Origin: Bradyrhizobium sp. CSA112
GTDB lineage: Bacteria; Pseudomonadota; Alphaproteobacteria; Rhizobiales; Xanthobacteraceae
Assembly: GCF_029051645.1 (NCBI RefSeq)
Contig: NZ_JAACFS010000016.1
Location: 1 to 64,000 of the forward strand
Reading direction: 5' to 3'
DNA: 64,000 nt
How positions within the stretch are numbered: the first letter of the stretch is position 1; the number at the start of each line of letters is the position of its first letter. The notes beneath the pieces were generated by a model. The model saw only the letters and a list, made by a program, of their open reading frames with translations, searched no databases and had not been told where the DNA came from. A program made the translations under genes and the position numbers. This document shows, one piece after another, positions 52,475 to 61,075 of the stretch.

Positions 52475-53029
52475 TTATCGCTCGATCGTGCCTATACGGC
52501 GAATCTTCTTCTGCAGGAGCATGACTCCGTAGAGCAGCGCCTCGGCGGTAGGGGGACAGCCCGGCACGTAGATGTCGACGGGAACGATGCGATCGCATCC
52601 GCGCACCACCGAATACGAGTAGTGATAATAGCCGCCGCCGTTGGCGCAGGATCCCATCGAAATGACATAGCGCGGCTCCGGCATCTGGTCGTAAACCTTG
52701 CGCAGGGCCGGCGCCATTTTGTTGCACAATGTTCCGGCGACAATCATCACGTCAGACTGGCGCGGTGACGCACGCGGTGCAAAGCCGAAACGCTCGGCGT
52801 CGTAGCGCGGCATCGACATCTGCATCATTTCGATCGCACAGCAAGCGAGACCGAAGGTCATCCACATCAGCGAGCCGGTGCGGGCCCAGGTAATCAAGTT
52901 CTCTGCGCTCGTGGTCAGAAAGCCTCTGTCGGCCAGGTCGTGATTCACCTCGCGAAAGAAGCGGTCATCGAGACCAATACCCCGCTCTATACCCGGATGG
53001 ATCGTTCCGATTGACGCAGGCATGTTCAT
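52475..53029 (-). CDS. nuoB: NADH-quinone oxidoreductase subunit B
   Basis: A 184-residue complex I subunit that carries the N2 [4Fe-4S] cluster next to the quinone site. The cluster cysteines are all present: LACCAIEMMQ, GTLCNKM or GSCANGG, and VRGCDRIVPVDIYVPGCPPT. The start is uncertain between the ATG codons at 53029 and 53023. It is not in a nuo operon: it is alone, divergent from nuoD, with no nuoA, nuoC or other subunit gene in the window. The complete cluster motif suggests it is active. It may be a duplicated isoform for a special hydrogenase-like or alternative complex I, as inference. Confidence 0.92.
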   Translation of the reverse strand: MNMPASIGTIHPGIERGIGLDDRFFREVNHDLADRGFLTTSAENLITWARTGSLMWMTFGLACCAIEMMQMSMPRYDAERFGFAPRASPRQSDVMIVAGTLCNKMAPALRKVYDQMPEPRYVISMGSCANGGGYYHYSYSVVRGCDRIVPVDIYVPGCPPTAEALLYGVMLLQKKIRRIGTIER

Positions 53030-53252
53030 TCGATGTCCCTGTTTGGTTCGTGCATCAATTATCGCCCTGCCAGCCTGCGACGAAGCCGGCATGCAGCACC
53101 CATCGGCAGATGCCATTTCTGCACACCAAGCCAATCAATGCAGAGGGCAAACGTTCCCAGCCGTGCGGCACAAACGCCCCGTCGATCGGCGCGTTCGCGG
53201 AACGGATGCAGGGCTGGGGCGTTTCGGTTCCAGCGCAGCGAAGGAAATCTTC

Positions 53253-54443
53253 ATGGCCGAGGCTGCTCTCCGCAATTTCACGATCAATTTCGGGCCGCAG
53301 CACCCGGCGGCACACGGTGTGTTGCGCCTGGTCCTGGAGCTTGACGGCGAGGTGGTCCAGCGCGTCGATCCCCACATCGGCCTACTCCATCGCGGCACTG
53401 AGAAGCTTATCGAGCACAAAACCTATCTGCAGGCGCTGCCATATTTCGACCGGCTCGACTATGTCGCGCCGATGAATCAGGAACACGCGTTCTGCCTGGC
53501 GACCGAAAAGCTGCTCGGCATCACCGTCCCCCGACGGGGCCAGCTCATCCGGGTGCTCTATTGCGAAATCGGAAGGCTACTCTCCCATTTGCTCAACATT
53601 ACCACCCAGGCGATGGACGTTGGCGCCCTGACACCGCCGCTTTGGGGTTTTGAAGAGCGCGAAAAACTCATGGTATTCTATGAGCGAGCCTCAGGCGCTC
53701 GGATGCATGCCAACTATTTTCGCGTCGGCGGAGTACATCAGGATCTGCCTTCCGGGCTGCTCGACGATATCCTGGCGTTCTGCGATCCGTTCCTGAAGGT
53801 TTGCGACGATCTTGAAGGTCTGCTGACCAACAATCGCATCTTCAAGCAGCGCAATGTCGACATTGGCGTGATCAAGCTCGCCGATGCCTGGGCCTGGGGA
53901 TTTTCGGGCGTCATGGTGCGCGGCTCCGGCGCGGCATGGGACCTGCGCAAGGCACAGCCCTACGAGTGCTACCCCGAGTTTGATTTCGATATTCCCGTTG
54001 GCAAGCACGGCGACTGTTACGATCGCTATCTCGTGCGCATGGAGGAGATGCGCCAGTCGGTCCGCATCATGAAGCAGTGCATCGAAAAGCTTCAGGCGCC
54101 TCAAGGACAGGGGCCGGTCGCGACGCAAGACAACAAGATCGTTCCGCCGCGGCGCGGCGAAATGAAGCGTTCGATGGAGGCGATCATCGAACACTTCAAG
54201 CTCTATACCGAGGGGCATCGCGTTCCGGCCGGCGAGGTCTATGCGGCCGTCGAAGCGCCCAAAGGCGAGTTCGGTGTCTATCTTGTCTCCGATGGGACCA
54301 ATCAGCCCTACAAGTGCAAGATCCGCGCGCCCTCCTTTGCGCATCTCTCGGCGATGGACTTTATGACGCGCGGCCACATGCTGGCCGACGTTTCCGCCAT
54401 CATCGGATCGCTCGATATCGTGTTCGGCGAGATTGATCGATGA
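53253..54443 (+). CDS. nuoD: NADH-quinone oxidoreductase subunit D
   Basis: A 396-residue complex I subunit (49-kDa type) that forms the quinone pocket with subunit B. It begins FTINFGPQHPAAHGVLRLVL (conserved) and contains MNQEHAFCLA, the ITTQAMDVGALTPPLW stretch and the C-terminal DVSAIIGSLDIVFGEIDR. Start ATG at 53253 with aaggaaa before it. Divergent from nuoB with 223 bases between, without nuoC. In a typical nuo operon the order is A-B-C-D, so this separated pair is unusual. Both look full-length. Confidence 0.93.
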   Translation: MAEAALRNFTINFGPQHPAAHGVLRLVLELDGEVVQRVDPHIGLLHRGTEKLIEHKTYLQALPYFDRLDYVAPMNQEHAFCLATEKLLGITVPRRGQLIRVLYCEIGRLLSHLLNITTQAMDVGALTPPLWGFEEREKLMVFYERASGARMHANYFRVGGVHQDLPSGLLDDILAFCDPFLKVCDDLEGLLTNNRIFKQRNVDIGVIKLADAWAWGFSGVMVRGSGAAWDLRKAQPYECYPEFDFDIPVGKHGDCYDRYLVRMEEMRQSVRIMKQCIEKLQAPQGQGPVATQDNKIVPPRRGEMKRSMEAIIEHFKLYTEGHRVPAGEVYAAVEAPKGEFGVYLVSDGTNQPYKCKIRAPSFAHLSAMDFMTRGHMLADVSAIIGSLDIVFGEIDR

Positions 54444-54522
54444 GTCCGGATCTGAGGCTACCGAATTGCAGGGATCGCTGCGTTGCATGGCAGAAAACCC
54501 CAACCGAGAAAGGAGAGACGTC

Positions 54523-54849
54523 ATGCCAACTATTCAGACCAACAATCCGACGATCACGCAAATTACGGTCGTTGAGTCCGAGCCGGAAAAGCAATCCGAG
54601 GCTTTGTCATTGATGGCAGAGCGCGCGCGCTTCATGGCGCGCCAGCCGGGCTTTGTCTCAATCAGCCTGCATCGCAGCCTCGATGGACGCCGCATTGTCA
54701 ACTACGTGCAATGGCAAAACCGCGAGCTCCTGCAGCAGGCTCACCAATCGCCCGATTTTCGTAAGGCCTGGGGGAAATTCGACGATTTGACCGACCAAAT
54801 TGATCCACACCTTTACGAAGTTGCCGAGGTCTTGGACGGTGCTCGCTGA
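54523..54849 (+). CDS. Antibiotic-biosynthesis monooxygenase-fold protein
   Basis: A 108-residue ABM/dimeric alpha-beta-barrel protein. Typical elements are ITQITVVESEPEKQSEALSL, ARQPGFVSISLHRSLDGRRI and YVQWQNRELLQQAHQSPDF. Members act as monooxygenases for quinones, as heme-degrading enzymes or as oxidative-stress proteins. It lies 79 bases after nuoD with a strong ribosome site (aaaggag) and may be read with it. Substrate unknown. Confidence 0.8.
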   Translation: MPTIQTNNPTITQITVVESEPEKQSEALSLMAERARFMARQPGFVSISLHRSLDGRRIVNYVQWQNRELLQQAHQSPDFRKAWGKFDDLTDQIDPHLYEVAEVLDGAR

Positions 54850-55057
54850 GCATCTCGTGACGCGCCAACTCGAAGGCGAGAAATAGTGCGCGCAAGATCG
54901 CGCCGCCGGCTCTGCCGGGATCGGCCAGAGTTGCTCGATGCTCTTCCGATCAGCACCTGCGGCAAGTTAGGCCATGGCGCGGCCGCCCCGCAGACAGCAT
55001 TCGGGGCACCTTTTGTGAGGTACGACGTTACTGTTGAGGGCTTTTGGAGGAACAGTC

Positions 55058-55561
55058 ATGCCAGAGCGACGAACAGTGGAGAAGGCCCGGAAGGACAAGC
55101 GCGCGGGCAAATCAGCCACCACTCAGGCTGGTGAATTTGTGCACGAGGAGATCCGCAAGGTTCGCCGCGGCGAACATGGGGTGAGATCGCCGCAGCAGGC
55201 CGTTGCCATTGGCCTGTCCAAAGCGAGGCGCGCAGGCGTTGCTCTTCGCCCGCCACGGAAAGGCAAGGCCAAGGCGAGCACCCGCAAAAGCGCCGAATAC
55301 GCCTATGAGGCAGGCCAGGGCAAGCGAAAGCCCCGACGACGGCCGCGCGTCTCGCGCGCCGTGTCACGGGTCCTTAAGGGTGAACCACGCAGCACGACGT
55401 CGCGCGCTGCGCTTTCAAAGCAAACGCAGCGTGCCGCCTCGCGCCGCACCGCCTCTGCTCGCTCCGCCGCAGCCAAGAAAGCCGTAAAGACAAAAGGCGC
55501 CTCTGGCCGCTCTGCCGCCGCCAAGAAAGCGGCGCGAACCAGAGCGCGCCGCCGACGATAG
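55058..55561 (+). CDS. Basic histone-H1-like protein (DUF6496-like)
   Basis: A 167-residue, very basic protein. The N-terminal 60 residues (ARKDKRAGKSATTQAGEFV; SPQQAVAIGLSKARRAGV) match the DUF6496-type family as I recall it. The remainder is Lys/Arg/Ala-rich with repeated AAAKKA and SGRSAAAKKA, like histone H1 tails. This composition suggests DNA or RNA binding and nucleoid compaction, as inference. A strong ggagg site precedes the ATG. It stands alone. Confidence 0.75.
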   Translation: MPERRTVEKARKDKRAGKSATTQAGEFVHEEIRKVRRGEHGVRSPQQAVAIGLSKARRAGVALRPPRKGKAKASTRKSAEYAYEAGQGKRKPRRRPRVSRAVSRVLKGEPRSTTSRAALSKQTQRAASRRTASARSAAAKKAVKTKGASGRSAAAKKAARTRARRRR

Positions 55562-55831
55562 CGCGAACTGGTCGATAGTTGCTCCGGACCTAATTCTGTC
55601 CGGGAACCTCGTCCGACGCACCAATCTCGGGGAGGATTTGCTGGAACTCTTCATCGCCATCGCCGCGCGCTCGATCGTTTTCCGGCGCAATTGTAGCGTG
55701 TGCGCTTTGGCTCCGCGGCTGGGGGCCTGCCAGTTCGCCATTCGCCTGAAAAATAATCTGTTGCCGTTCACCGAAATCGGCTTTGTTTCGCTTTGTGCTT
55801 CATGCAGGCAATCAAACAAGGAAACCAGGAC
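55562..55831. other. Gap before the formamidase gene
   Basis: No gene. It holds the promoter and leader of the formamidase gene. A short inverted element tccgggaac is present, but no sigma or regulator consensus can be supported. Confidence 0.4.
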
Positions 55832-56848
55832 ATGAACGGACTTGGCGGCCTCAACAAATCGCCTGATGGCGTCGTCATCGGGCTCGTTCAATTGCAATTG
55901 CCTGTTGTGGTCACCAAGACGGACCTAGCGCGACAGACCGAACGCATCGTGTACATGATTGGCAAGGCGCGGCGCAATCTGGGCACCATGGATCTGGTGG
56001 TGTTTCCTGAGTATTCCCTGCACGGCCTGTCGATGGACACCAATCCGGAAATCATGTGCCGTCTCGACGGCCCCGAGGTGGCGGCGTTCCGGAAGGGTTG
56101 CGTCGACAACAAGATCTGGGGCTGCTTCTCCATCATGGAGTTTAATCCCGACGGCAACCCTTACAATTCGGGGCTTATCATCGACGATCACGGGGAGATC
56201 AAGCTGTACTATCGAAAACTCCATCCGTGGATTCCGGTTGAGCCATGGGAGCCCGGCGATATCGGCATCCCCGTGATCGAGGGACCGAAGGGTGCGAAGA
56301 TTGCGCTGATCATCTGTCACGACGGCATGTTCCCGGAGATGGCGCGTGAGTGCGCGTACAAGGGTGCGGAGATAATGATCCGCACAGCCGGATACACCGC
56401 GCCTATACGCGAAAGCTGGCGCTTCACCAATCAGGCCAATGCTTTCCAGAATCTGATGGTCACGGCCAATGTCTGCATGTGCGGATCGGATGGCTCATTC
56501 GATTCCATGGGCGAAGGCATGATCGTAAATTTCGACGGTAGCATCATTGCCCACGGCACGACAGGACGTGCCGACGAGATCATCACCGCCGAGGTCCGTC
56601 CTGATCTCGTGCGCGAAGCACGGATTCACTGGGGCGTCGAAAACAACATCTATCAACTCTGGCACCGCGGATACGTTGCAGTGAAGGGCGGCGCGATGGA
56701 TTGTCCCTATACCTTCATGCAGGACATGGTGGCCGGCACATTCCGCTTGCCGTGGGAAGACCAGGTCAAGGTGACCGACGGCACATCGTGTGGCTTTCCA
56801 ATGCCCACTCGGCTGTTCGGGCCAAAGAACGCCAAGGCAGCCGAGTGA
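55832..56848 (+). CDS. amiF: Formamidase (aliphatic amidase group of the nitrilase superfamily)
   Basis: A 338-residue nitrilase-superfamily amidase that hydrolyses formamide to formate and ammonia. The Glu-Lys-Cys triad is visible: Glu60 (VFPEYS), Lys129 (YYRKLHPW) and Cys162 (IICHDGMFPE). The C-terminal segment LPWEDQVKVTDG with its FGP ending distinguishes formamidases (AmiF, H. pylori type) from acetamidases. The start ATG 55832 follows an accagga site. It should feed nitrogen metabolism, matching the biuret and nucleobase genes downstream. Its upstream control is not visible. Confidence 0.85.
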   Translation: MNGLGGLNKSPDGVVIGLVQLQLPVVVTKTDLARQTERIVYMIGKARRNLGTMDLVVFPEYSLHGLSMDTNPEIMCRLDGPEVAAFRKGCVDNKIWGCFSIMEFNPDGNPYNSGLIIDDHGEIKLYYRKLHPWIPVEPWEPGDIGIPVIEGPKGAKIALIICHDGMFPEMARECAYKGAEIMIRTAGYTAPIRESWRFTNQANAFQNLMVTANVCMCGSDGSFDSMGEGMIVNFDGSIIAHGTTGRADEIITAEVRPDLVREARIHWGVENNIYQLWHRGYVAVKGGAMDCPYTFMQDMVAGTFRLPWEDQVKVTDGTSCGFPMPTRLFGPKNAKAAE

Positions 56849-57221
56849 TTCTGCATTCCGCCTGAGCCCGCTCGCACCAATGAAGGATCCCGGCACCGGC
56901 GTTCAAACGATCAGACCGGCATCGTCTCCGAGCCAAGTTGCGGGCGATCCAGCCGCCGATTTCCTTCAAGCCAAGGCTTAAGAATTGCTTAACTCTCTTG
57001 CATACAACAAGAGAATGTCGATTATTTATTGGGCAGTCGCTGCGTTGCACAAGTTTTCGACGAATACCTGAATTTAAAATACCCGATATAATTCAATATT
57101 TTATGTCCGCATGATTACGAGAAATGCTCTGGCACGAAGATTGCGACATGGAGCTGTGAGCTTCGCCGTATCGGCGCGGCTGCGAATTCAGCGGCGGCAT
57201 GCCCCGCCAGAGGAGCGACCC
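56849..57221. promoter_or_regulatory. AT-rich promoter region of the BMP transporter operon
   Basis: A 373-base gap with strong AT content at 56980-57110 (for example aatttaaaatacccgatataattc). It contains the inverted repeat tctcttg / caagaga (56994-57000 and 57008-57014, spacer catacaa), an operator candidate. The repeat centre TTGCATACAA nearly reads the same on both strands (eight of ten positions). The operon begins at 57222. A repressor of the GntR kind would fit, as inference. Confidence 0.45.
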
Positions 57222-58331
57222 ATGGATTTTGCAAAGATTTCTCGGCGGCATCTCCTGCGGGGAAGCGCCGCACTGACGCTCGGATCAGTCCTCGGCGTAC
57301 GTTCCGCCGCAGCGGCCGACACCACTATCGGCTTCATCTATGTCGGTTCTCGTGACGACTATGGCTACAACCAGGCTCATGCCCAGGGGGCCGCGGCCCT
57401 GAAGAAAATGCGCGGCCTCAAGGTCGTTGAGGAAGAGAAAGTGCCGGAAACCGACGCCGTCGAAAAGACGATCGAGTCGATGGTCAATCTCGATGGCGCG
57501 TCGCTGCTGTTCCCGACATCGTTCGGTTACTACAACCCGCACGTGATCAAGATGGCGAACAAGTTTCCAAAACTGCGCTTCGAACATTGCGGCGGGCTGT
57601 GGAGCGACAAAGACCCTAAAAACGCCGGCAGCTATTTTGGCTATATCGACGAAGCCCAGTACGTCTCGGGCATTGTCGCCGGCTATTCGACCAAGAGCGG
57701 CAAACTCGGCTTCGTCGCCGCAAAACCGATCCCGCAGGTACTTCGCAATATCAATGCTTTCACGCTAGGCGCCAGGCTCGCCAACCCGAAGGCGACCACG
57801 CAGGTGATCTTCACCGGCGACTGGTCGATGCCGGTCAAGGAAGCCGAAGCCACCAACAGCCTGATTGACCAGGGCGTCGATGTTCTTACCTGCCATGTCG
57901 ACGGCCCGAAGACGATGGTCGAGAATGCGGCGCGCCGCGGCGCGATGGTCTGCGGCTATCACGTCAACCAGTCGCCGCTGGCGCCGAAGGCCTACCTCAC
58001 CGGCGCGGAGTGGAACTGGGAGGCGCTGTATCCGAAGTTCGTCAAGATGATCGCCTCCGGCGAAGCGATTCCGAATTTCTATCGCGGCGGCCTGAAGGAA
58101 GAGATCGTGAAGTGCTCGCCCTATGGCGAGGCGGTCTCGGCGCAAGCACGCAAACACGCCGACGACATCAAGGCCAAGCTGATGGCGGGCGACTACACCA
58201 TCTTCAAGGGCCCGATCATGGACAACAAGGGCAAGACCGTGATCACCGCCGGCACCGATCGCGGGCAGAAGGATCCGGAACTTGAGAAGATGGACTATCT
58301 GGTCGAAGGCGTGATCGGAGCGACTTCGTGA
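57222..58331 (+). CDS. BMP-family ABC transporter substrate-binding protein
   Basis: A 369-residue periplasmic lipoprotein-type binding protein of the basic-membrane-protein (Med/PnrA) family, which carries nucleosides or nucleobases. The N terminus has a twin-arginine signal (ISRRHLLRGSAALTLG), so it is exported folded. The fold shows YVGSRDDYGYNQAHAQGA and the conserved FPTSFGYYNPHVIKMA. The stop overlaps the GTG of the next gene by four bases. It defines the substrate class of the operon; binding of purine- or pyrimidine-type compounds is inferred from the family. Confidence 0.85.
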   Translation: MDFAKISRRHLLRGSAALTLGSVLGVRSAAAADTTIGFIYVGSRDDYGYNQAHAQGAAALKKMRGLKVVEEEKVPETDAVEKTIESMVNLDGASLLFPTSFGYYNPHVIKMANKFPKLRFEHCGGLWSDKDPKNAGSYFGYIDEAQYVSGIVAGYSTKSGKLGFVAAKPIPQVLRNINAFTLGARLANPKATTQVIFTGDWSMPVKEAEATNSLIDQGVDVLTCHVDGPKTMVENAARRGAMVCGYHVNQSPLAPKAYLTGAEWNWEALYPKFVKMIASGEAIPNFYRGGLKEEIVKCSPYGEAVSAQARKHADDIKAKLMAGDYTIFKGPIMDNKGKTVITAGTDRGQKDPELEKMDYLVEGVIGATS

Positions 58332-59437
58332 CAACTGAGGCTGCGGATCCGGTCGAGGCGGTCGCAGTCTCTCCTGCCGCCGGCCCCGGCTTTCTCCAAC
58401 GCTACGGCACCACCATCGAATACATTCTGATCCCGGGCGCGGCGCTGGTCGGCGCGCTCGCCGTATTCGGCATATTCGTGGCCCTCTTCGGCAAGAACCC
58501 GCTCGATCTGTATTTCTACATGTATCAGGGCGCGTTCGGCACCTGGTTCTCGTGGCAGAACACGTTGACACGCGCAGCACCTTTGATCCTGACGGCGCTG
58601 TGTACGGCCCTGCCCGCGCAGCTTGGCATGGTCATCATCGGCGGCGAAGGCGCGCTGCTGATCGGCGCCTTGTCCGCGACCTCGATCGCTCTGGCCATAC
58701 CGTGGGCACCGCCGCTGGTGGTACAGATTACGATGGTTTGCGCCGGCGTCGTGGGCGGCGGGCTCTGGATCACGCTTGCGGGCGCGCTCCGGCAATACCG
58801 CGGTGTCAACGAGACGATCTCGAGCCTGCTTCTGGTCTATATCGGACTCGCGATCCTCAATCATCTGGTCGAGGGCGTGATGCGCGATCCCTCCAGTCTC
58901 AATAAGCCGTCGACCCGCGAGATCGGCGCCGCCAATATGATCGGCAGCATTCCCGGCACGGACGTGCATTGGGGGCTGGTGTTCGGCGTAGTGGCGGCCT
59001 TTGCGTCCTATGTCCTGATCTATCACACCGTGTTCGGCTTCGCTGCGCGCGTGGCCGGCGGCAACATTCGCGCGGCAAAGATCGTCGGACTCGGGGTCGG
59101 CAAATTGATCCTGACGATCTGTTTTCTCGCGGGCGGCGCGGCCGGCCTTGCCGGCATGATCGAGGTCGCCGCGGTGCAAGGCCGCACCAACGCCAATCTC
59201 GCGGCCGGCTATGGTTTTACCGGCATCCTCGTCGCCTTCCTGGCGCGGCAGAATCCGCTGGCCATCATTCCCGTAGCGATCCTGCTCGGCGGCATCAGCG
59301 CCAGCGGCGGCCTGCTGCAGCGCCGGCTCGGATTGCCCGACGCATCTGTCCTGGTGCTGCAGGGCATCATCTTTGTGTTCGTGCTCGCCAGCGATGCGCT
59401 GTACGGACGCATCGCCTTCCTGAAAGGAAAATCCTGA
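58328..59437 (+). CDS. ABC transporter permease (BMP/PnrC type)
   Basis: A 369-residue inner-membrane permease of the ribose/nucleoside branch, with about nine hydrophobic segments. Conserved elements include NETISSLLLVYIGLAILNHL and the cytoplasmic EAA-like loop AGGNIRAAKIVGL. It starts at GTG 58328 within the stop of the binding-protein gene. Together with the second permease it forms the membrane channel. Confidence 0.85.
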   Translation: MTTEAADPVEAVAVSPAAGPGFLQRYGTTIEYILIPGAALVGALAVFGIFVALFGKNPLDLYFYMYQGAFGTWFSWQNTLTRAAPLILTALCTALPAQLGMVIIGGEGALLIGALSATSIALAIPWAPPLVVQITMVCAGVVGGGLWITLAGALRQYRGVNETISSLLLVYIGLAILNHLVEGVMRDPSSLNKPSTREIGAANMIGSIPGTDVHWGLVFGVVAAFASYVLIYHTVFGFAARVAGGNIRAAKIVGLGVGKLILTICFLAGGAAGLAGMIEVAAVQGRTNANLAAGYGFTGILVAFLARQNPLAIIPVAILLGGISASGGLLQRRLGLPDASVLVLQGIIFVFVLASDALYGRIAFLKGKS

Positions 59438-59438
59438 C

Positions 59439-60365
59439 ATGGCGGATGGAACGATCGGACTCTGGACTGTCCCGCTCGCTGTGTTCGGCGGCGCCATCCG
59501 CGTCTCGACGCCGTTCCTGTTCGTCAGCCTGGGCGAATGCATCACCGAGCGCTCAGGGCGCATCAATCTCGGCCTCGAAGGTACGCTGATCATGGGCGCG
59601 ATGAGCGCCTATGGCATCTCCTATCTCTCGGGTTCGCCCTGGCTTGGCGTGCTGGCGGCCGGCATCACAGGCGCGCTGCTCGGCGCGCTCCATGCCGGCA
59701 TTTGCTCGCTGCCGCGGGTGAACGACATTGCCGTCGGTATCGCGCTGATGCTTTTCGGCACCGGGCTTGCGTTCTATCTCGGCAAACCGTTGATCGAGCC
59801 GACCGCGGCGCGCCTGCCGGCGATTGATTTCGGCTGGTGGAGCGACGTTCCCCAGGTGCGGGCGGCGCTCCGGATCAATGTGCTGTTCCTGATCGGGGTG
59901 GCAATCGCGCCGATTTTGTTTTGGGCGTTTCGAACCACGCGCTGGGGCCTGTTGATCCGCACCGCCGGTGAAAGCTCGGATGCCGCGCGCGCGATGGGTT
60001 ATTCCGTGCTGTGGATTCGGCTGCGCGCCACCATGGCCGGCGGCTTTCTCGCCGGCATCGGCGGTTCGTTTCTGTCCTTGTTCTATCCCGGCAGCTGGAA
60101 CGAGGGTCTTTCCAGCGGACAGGGCATCACCGCGGTGGCGCTGGTGATCTTCGCGCGCTGGAACCCGATGCTGTGCCTGTGGGCGTCGCTCGCCTTTGGC
60201 GGAGCCGCGGCACTGGGACCGGCGCTGCAATCGGTCGGCGTCACCTCCGGCTATCATCTGTTCAATGCCGCGCCCTATATCCTGACGCTGGCGATCATGA
60301 TCATCACCTGTTCGCCGAAGCGCACACTGACCGGCGCGCCGGCCGAATTATCGATCACCCGATGA
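59439..60365 (+). CDS. ABC transporter permease (BMP/PnrD type)
   Basis: A 308-residue inner-membrane permease. The opening RVSTPFLFVSLGECITERSG and the INLGLEGTLIMGAMSAYGIS region are typical of the second permease of nucleoside-type ABC transporters. It starts 2 bases after the first permease and its stop overlaps the ATG of the biuret hydrolase gene (ATGA). The whole cluster is thus one translationally coupled transcript. Confidence 0.85.
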   Translation: MADGTIGLWTVPLAVFGGAIRVSTPFLFVSLGECITERSGRINLGLEGTLIMGAMSAYGISYLSGSPWLGVLAAGITGALLGALHAGICSLPRVNDIAVGIALMLFGTGLAFYLGKPLIEPTAARLPAIDFGWWSDVPQVRAALRINVLFLIGVAIAPILFWAFRTTRWGLLIRTAGESSDAARAMGYSVLWIRLRATMAGGFLAGIGGSFLSLFYPGSWNEGLSSGQGITAVALVIFARWNPMLCLWASLAFGGAAALGPALQSVGVTSGYHLFNAAPYILTLAIMIITCSPKRTLTGAPAELSITR

Positions 60366-61075
60366 TATCTGCGTATGAGCGAGAACGAGCCATGGCCGAG
60401 CGCTACATCAAATCCGAACCCTATGCGTGGCCCTATAATGGCGATCTGCGCCAGGAGAATACCGCACTGATCATTATCGACATGCAGACCGACTTTTGCG
60501 GCGTCGGCGGCTATGTCGACAAGATGGGCTATGACCTCTCGCTGACACGGGCCCCGATCGAACCGATCAAGCGGCTGCTGGCGGTAATGCGCGGGCAAGG
60601 TTTTCACATCATCCATACCCGCGAAGGACATCGGCCTGATCTCACCGACCTGCCAGCCAACAAGCAGTGGCGCTCTCGGCAGATCGGCGCTGGGATCGGC
60701 GACCCTGGCCCGTGCGGCCGCGTGCTGGTTCGGGGCGAGCCTGGTTGGGAGATCATTCCCGACCTGGCGCCGCTGCCGGGCGAGCCCGTCATCGACAAGC
60801 CCGGCAAGGGATCGTTCTGCGCCACCGATCTGGAGCTGATGCTACGGCTGCGCGGCATCCAGAACATCGTGCTGACCGGGATCACCACCGACGTCTGCGT
60901 TCACACCACCATGCGAGAGGCGAACGATCGCGGCTTCGAATGCGTGCTGATCGAGGATTGCTGCGCCGCCACCGACAAGAGCAACCACGACCACGCGCTG
61001 AAGATGATCAAGATGCAGGGCGGCGTGTTCGGCGCGGTCGCGACCTCGACGGTGTTGATCGGGGCGCTGTCATGA
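60362..61075 (+). CDS. biuH: Biuret hydrolase (isochorismatase-family cysteine hydrolase)
   Basis: A 237-residue cysteine hydrolase that cleaves biuret to allophanate and ammonia. The triad is visible: Asp40 (IIIDMQTDF), Lys146 (IDKPGKGS) and Cys179 (TTDVCVHT). The flanking blocks WPYNGDLR, GHRPDLTDLPANKQW and IGDPGPCGR match what I remember of the Rhizobium leguminosarum enzyme very closely. RutB-like ureidoacrylate hydrolases are relatives and cannot be fully excluded. It overlaps the genes on both sides by four bases. No allophanate hydrolase is in the window. Confidence 0.78.
   Translation: MISAYERERAMAERYIKSEPYAWPYNGDLRQENTALIIIDMQTDFCGVGGYVDKMGYDLSLTRAPIEPIKRLLAVMRGQGFHIIHTREGHRPDLTDLPANKQWRSRQIGAGIGDPGPCGRVLVRGEPGWEIIPDLAPLPGEPVIDKPGKGSFCATDLELMLRLRGIQNIVLTGITTDVCVHTTMREANDRGFECVLIEDCCAATDKSNHDHALKMIKMQGGVFGAVATSTVLIGALS

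Noticed and set aside
58295..59593. 432-codon minus-strand frame over the ABC permease genes
   Set aside because: Mirror of membrane permeases; no ribosome site or domain.
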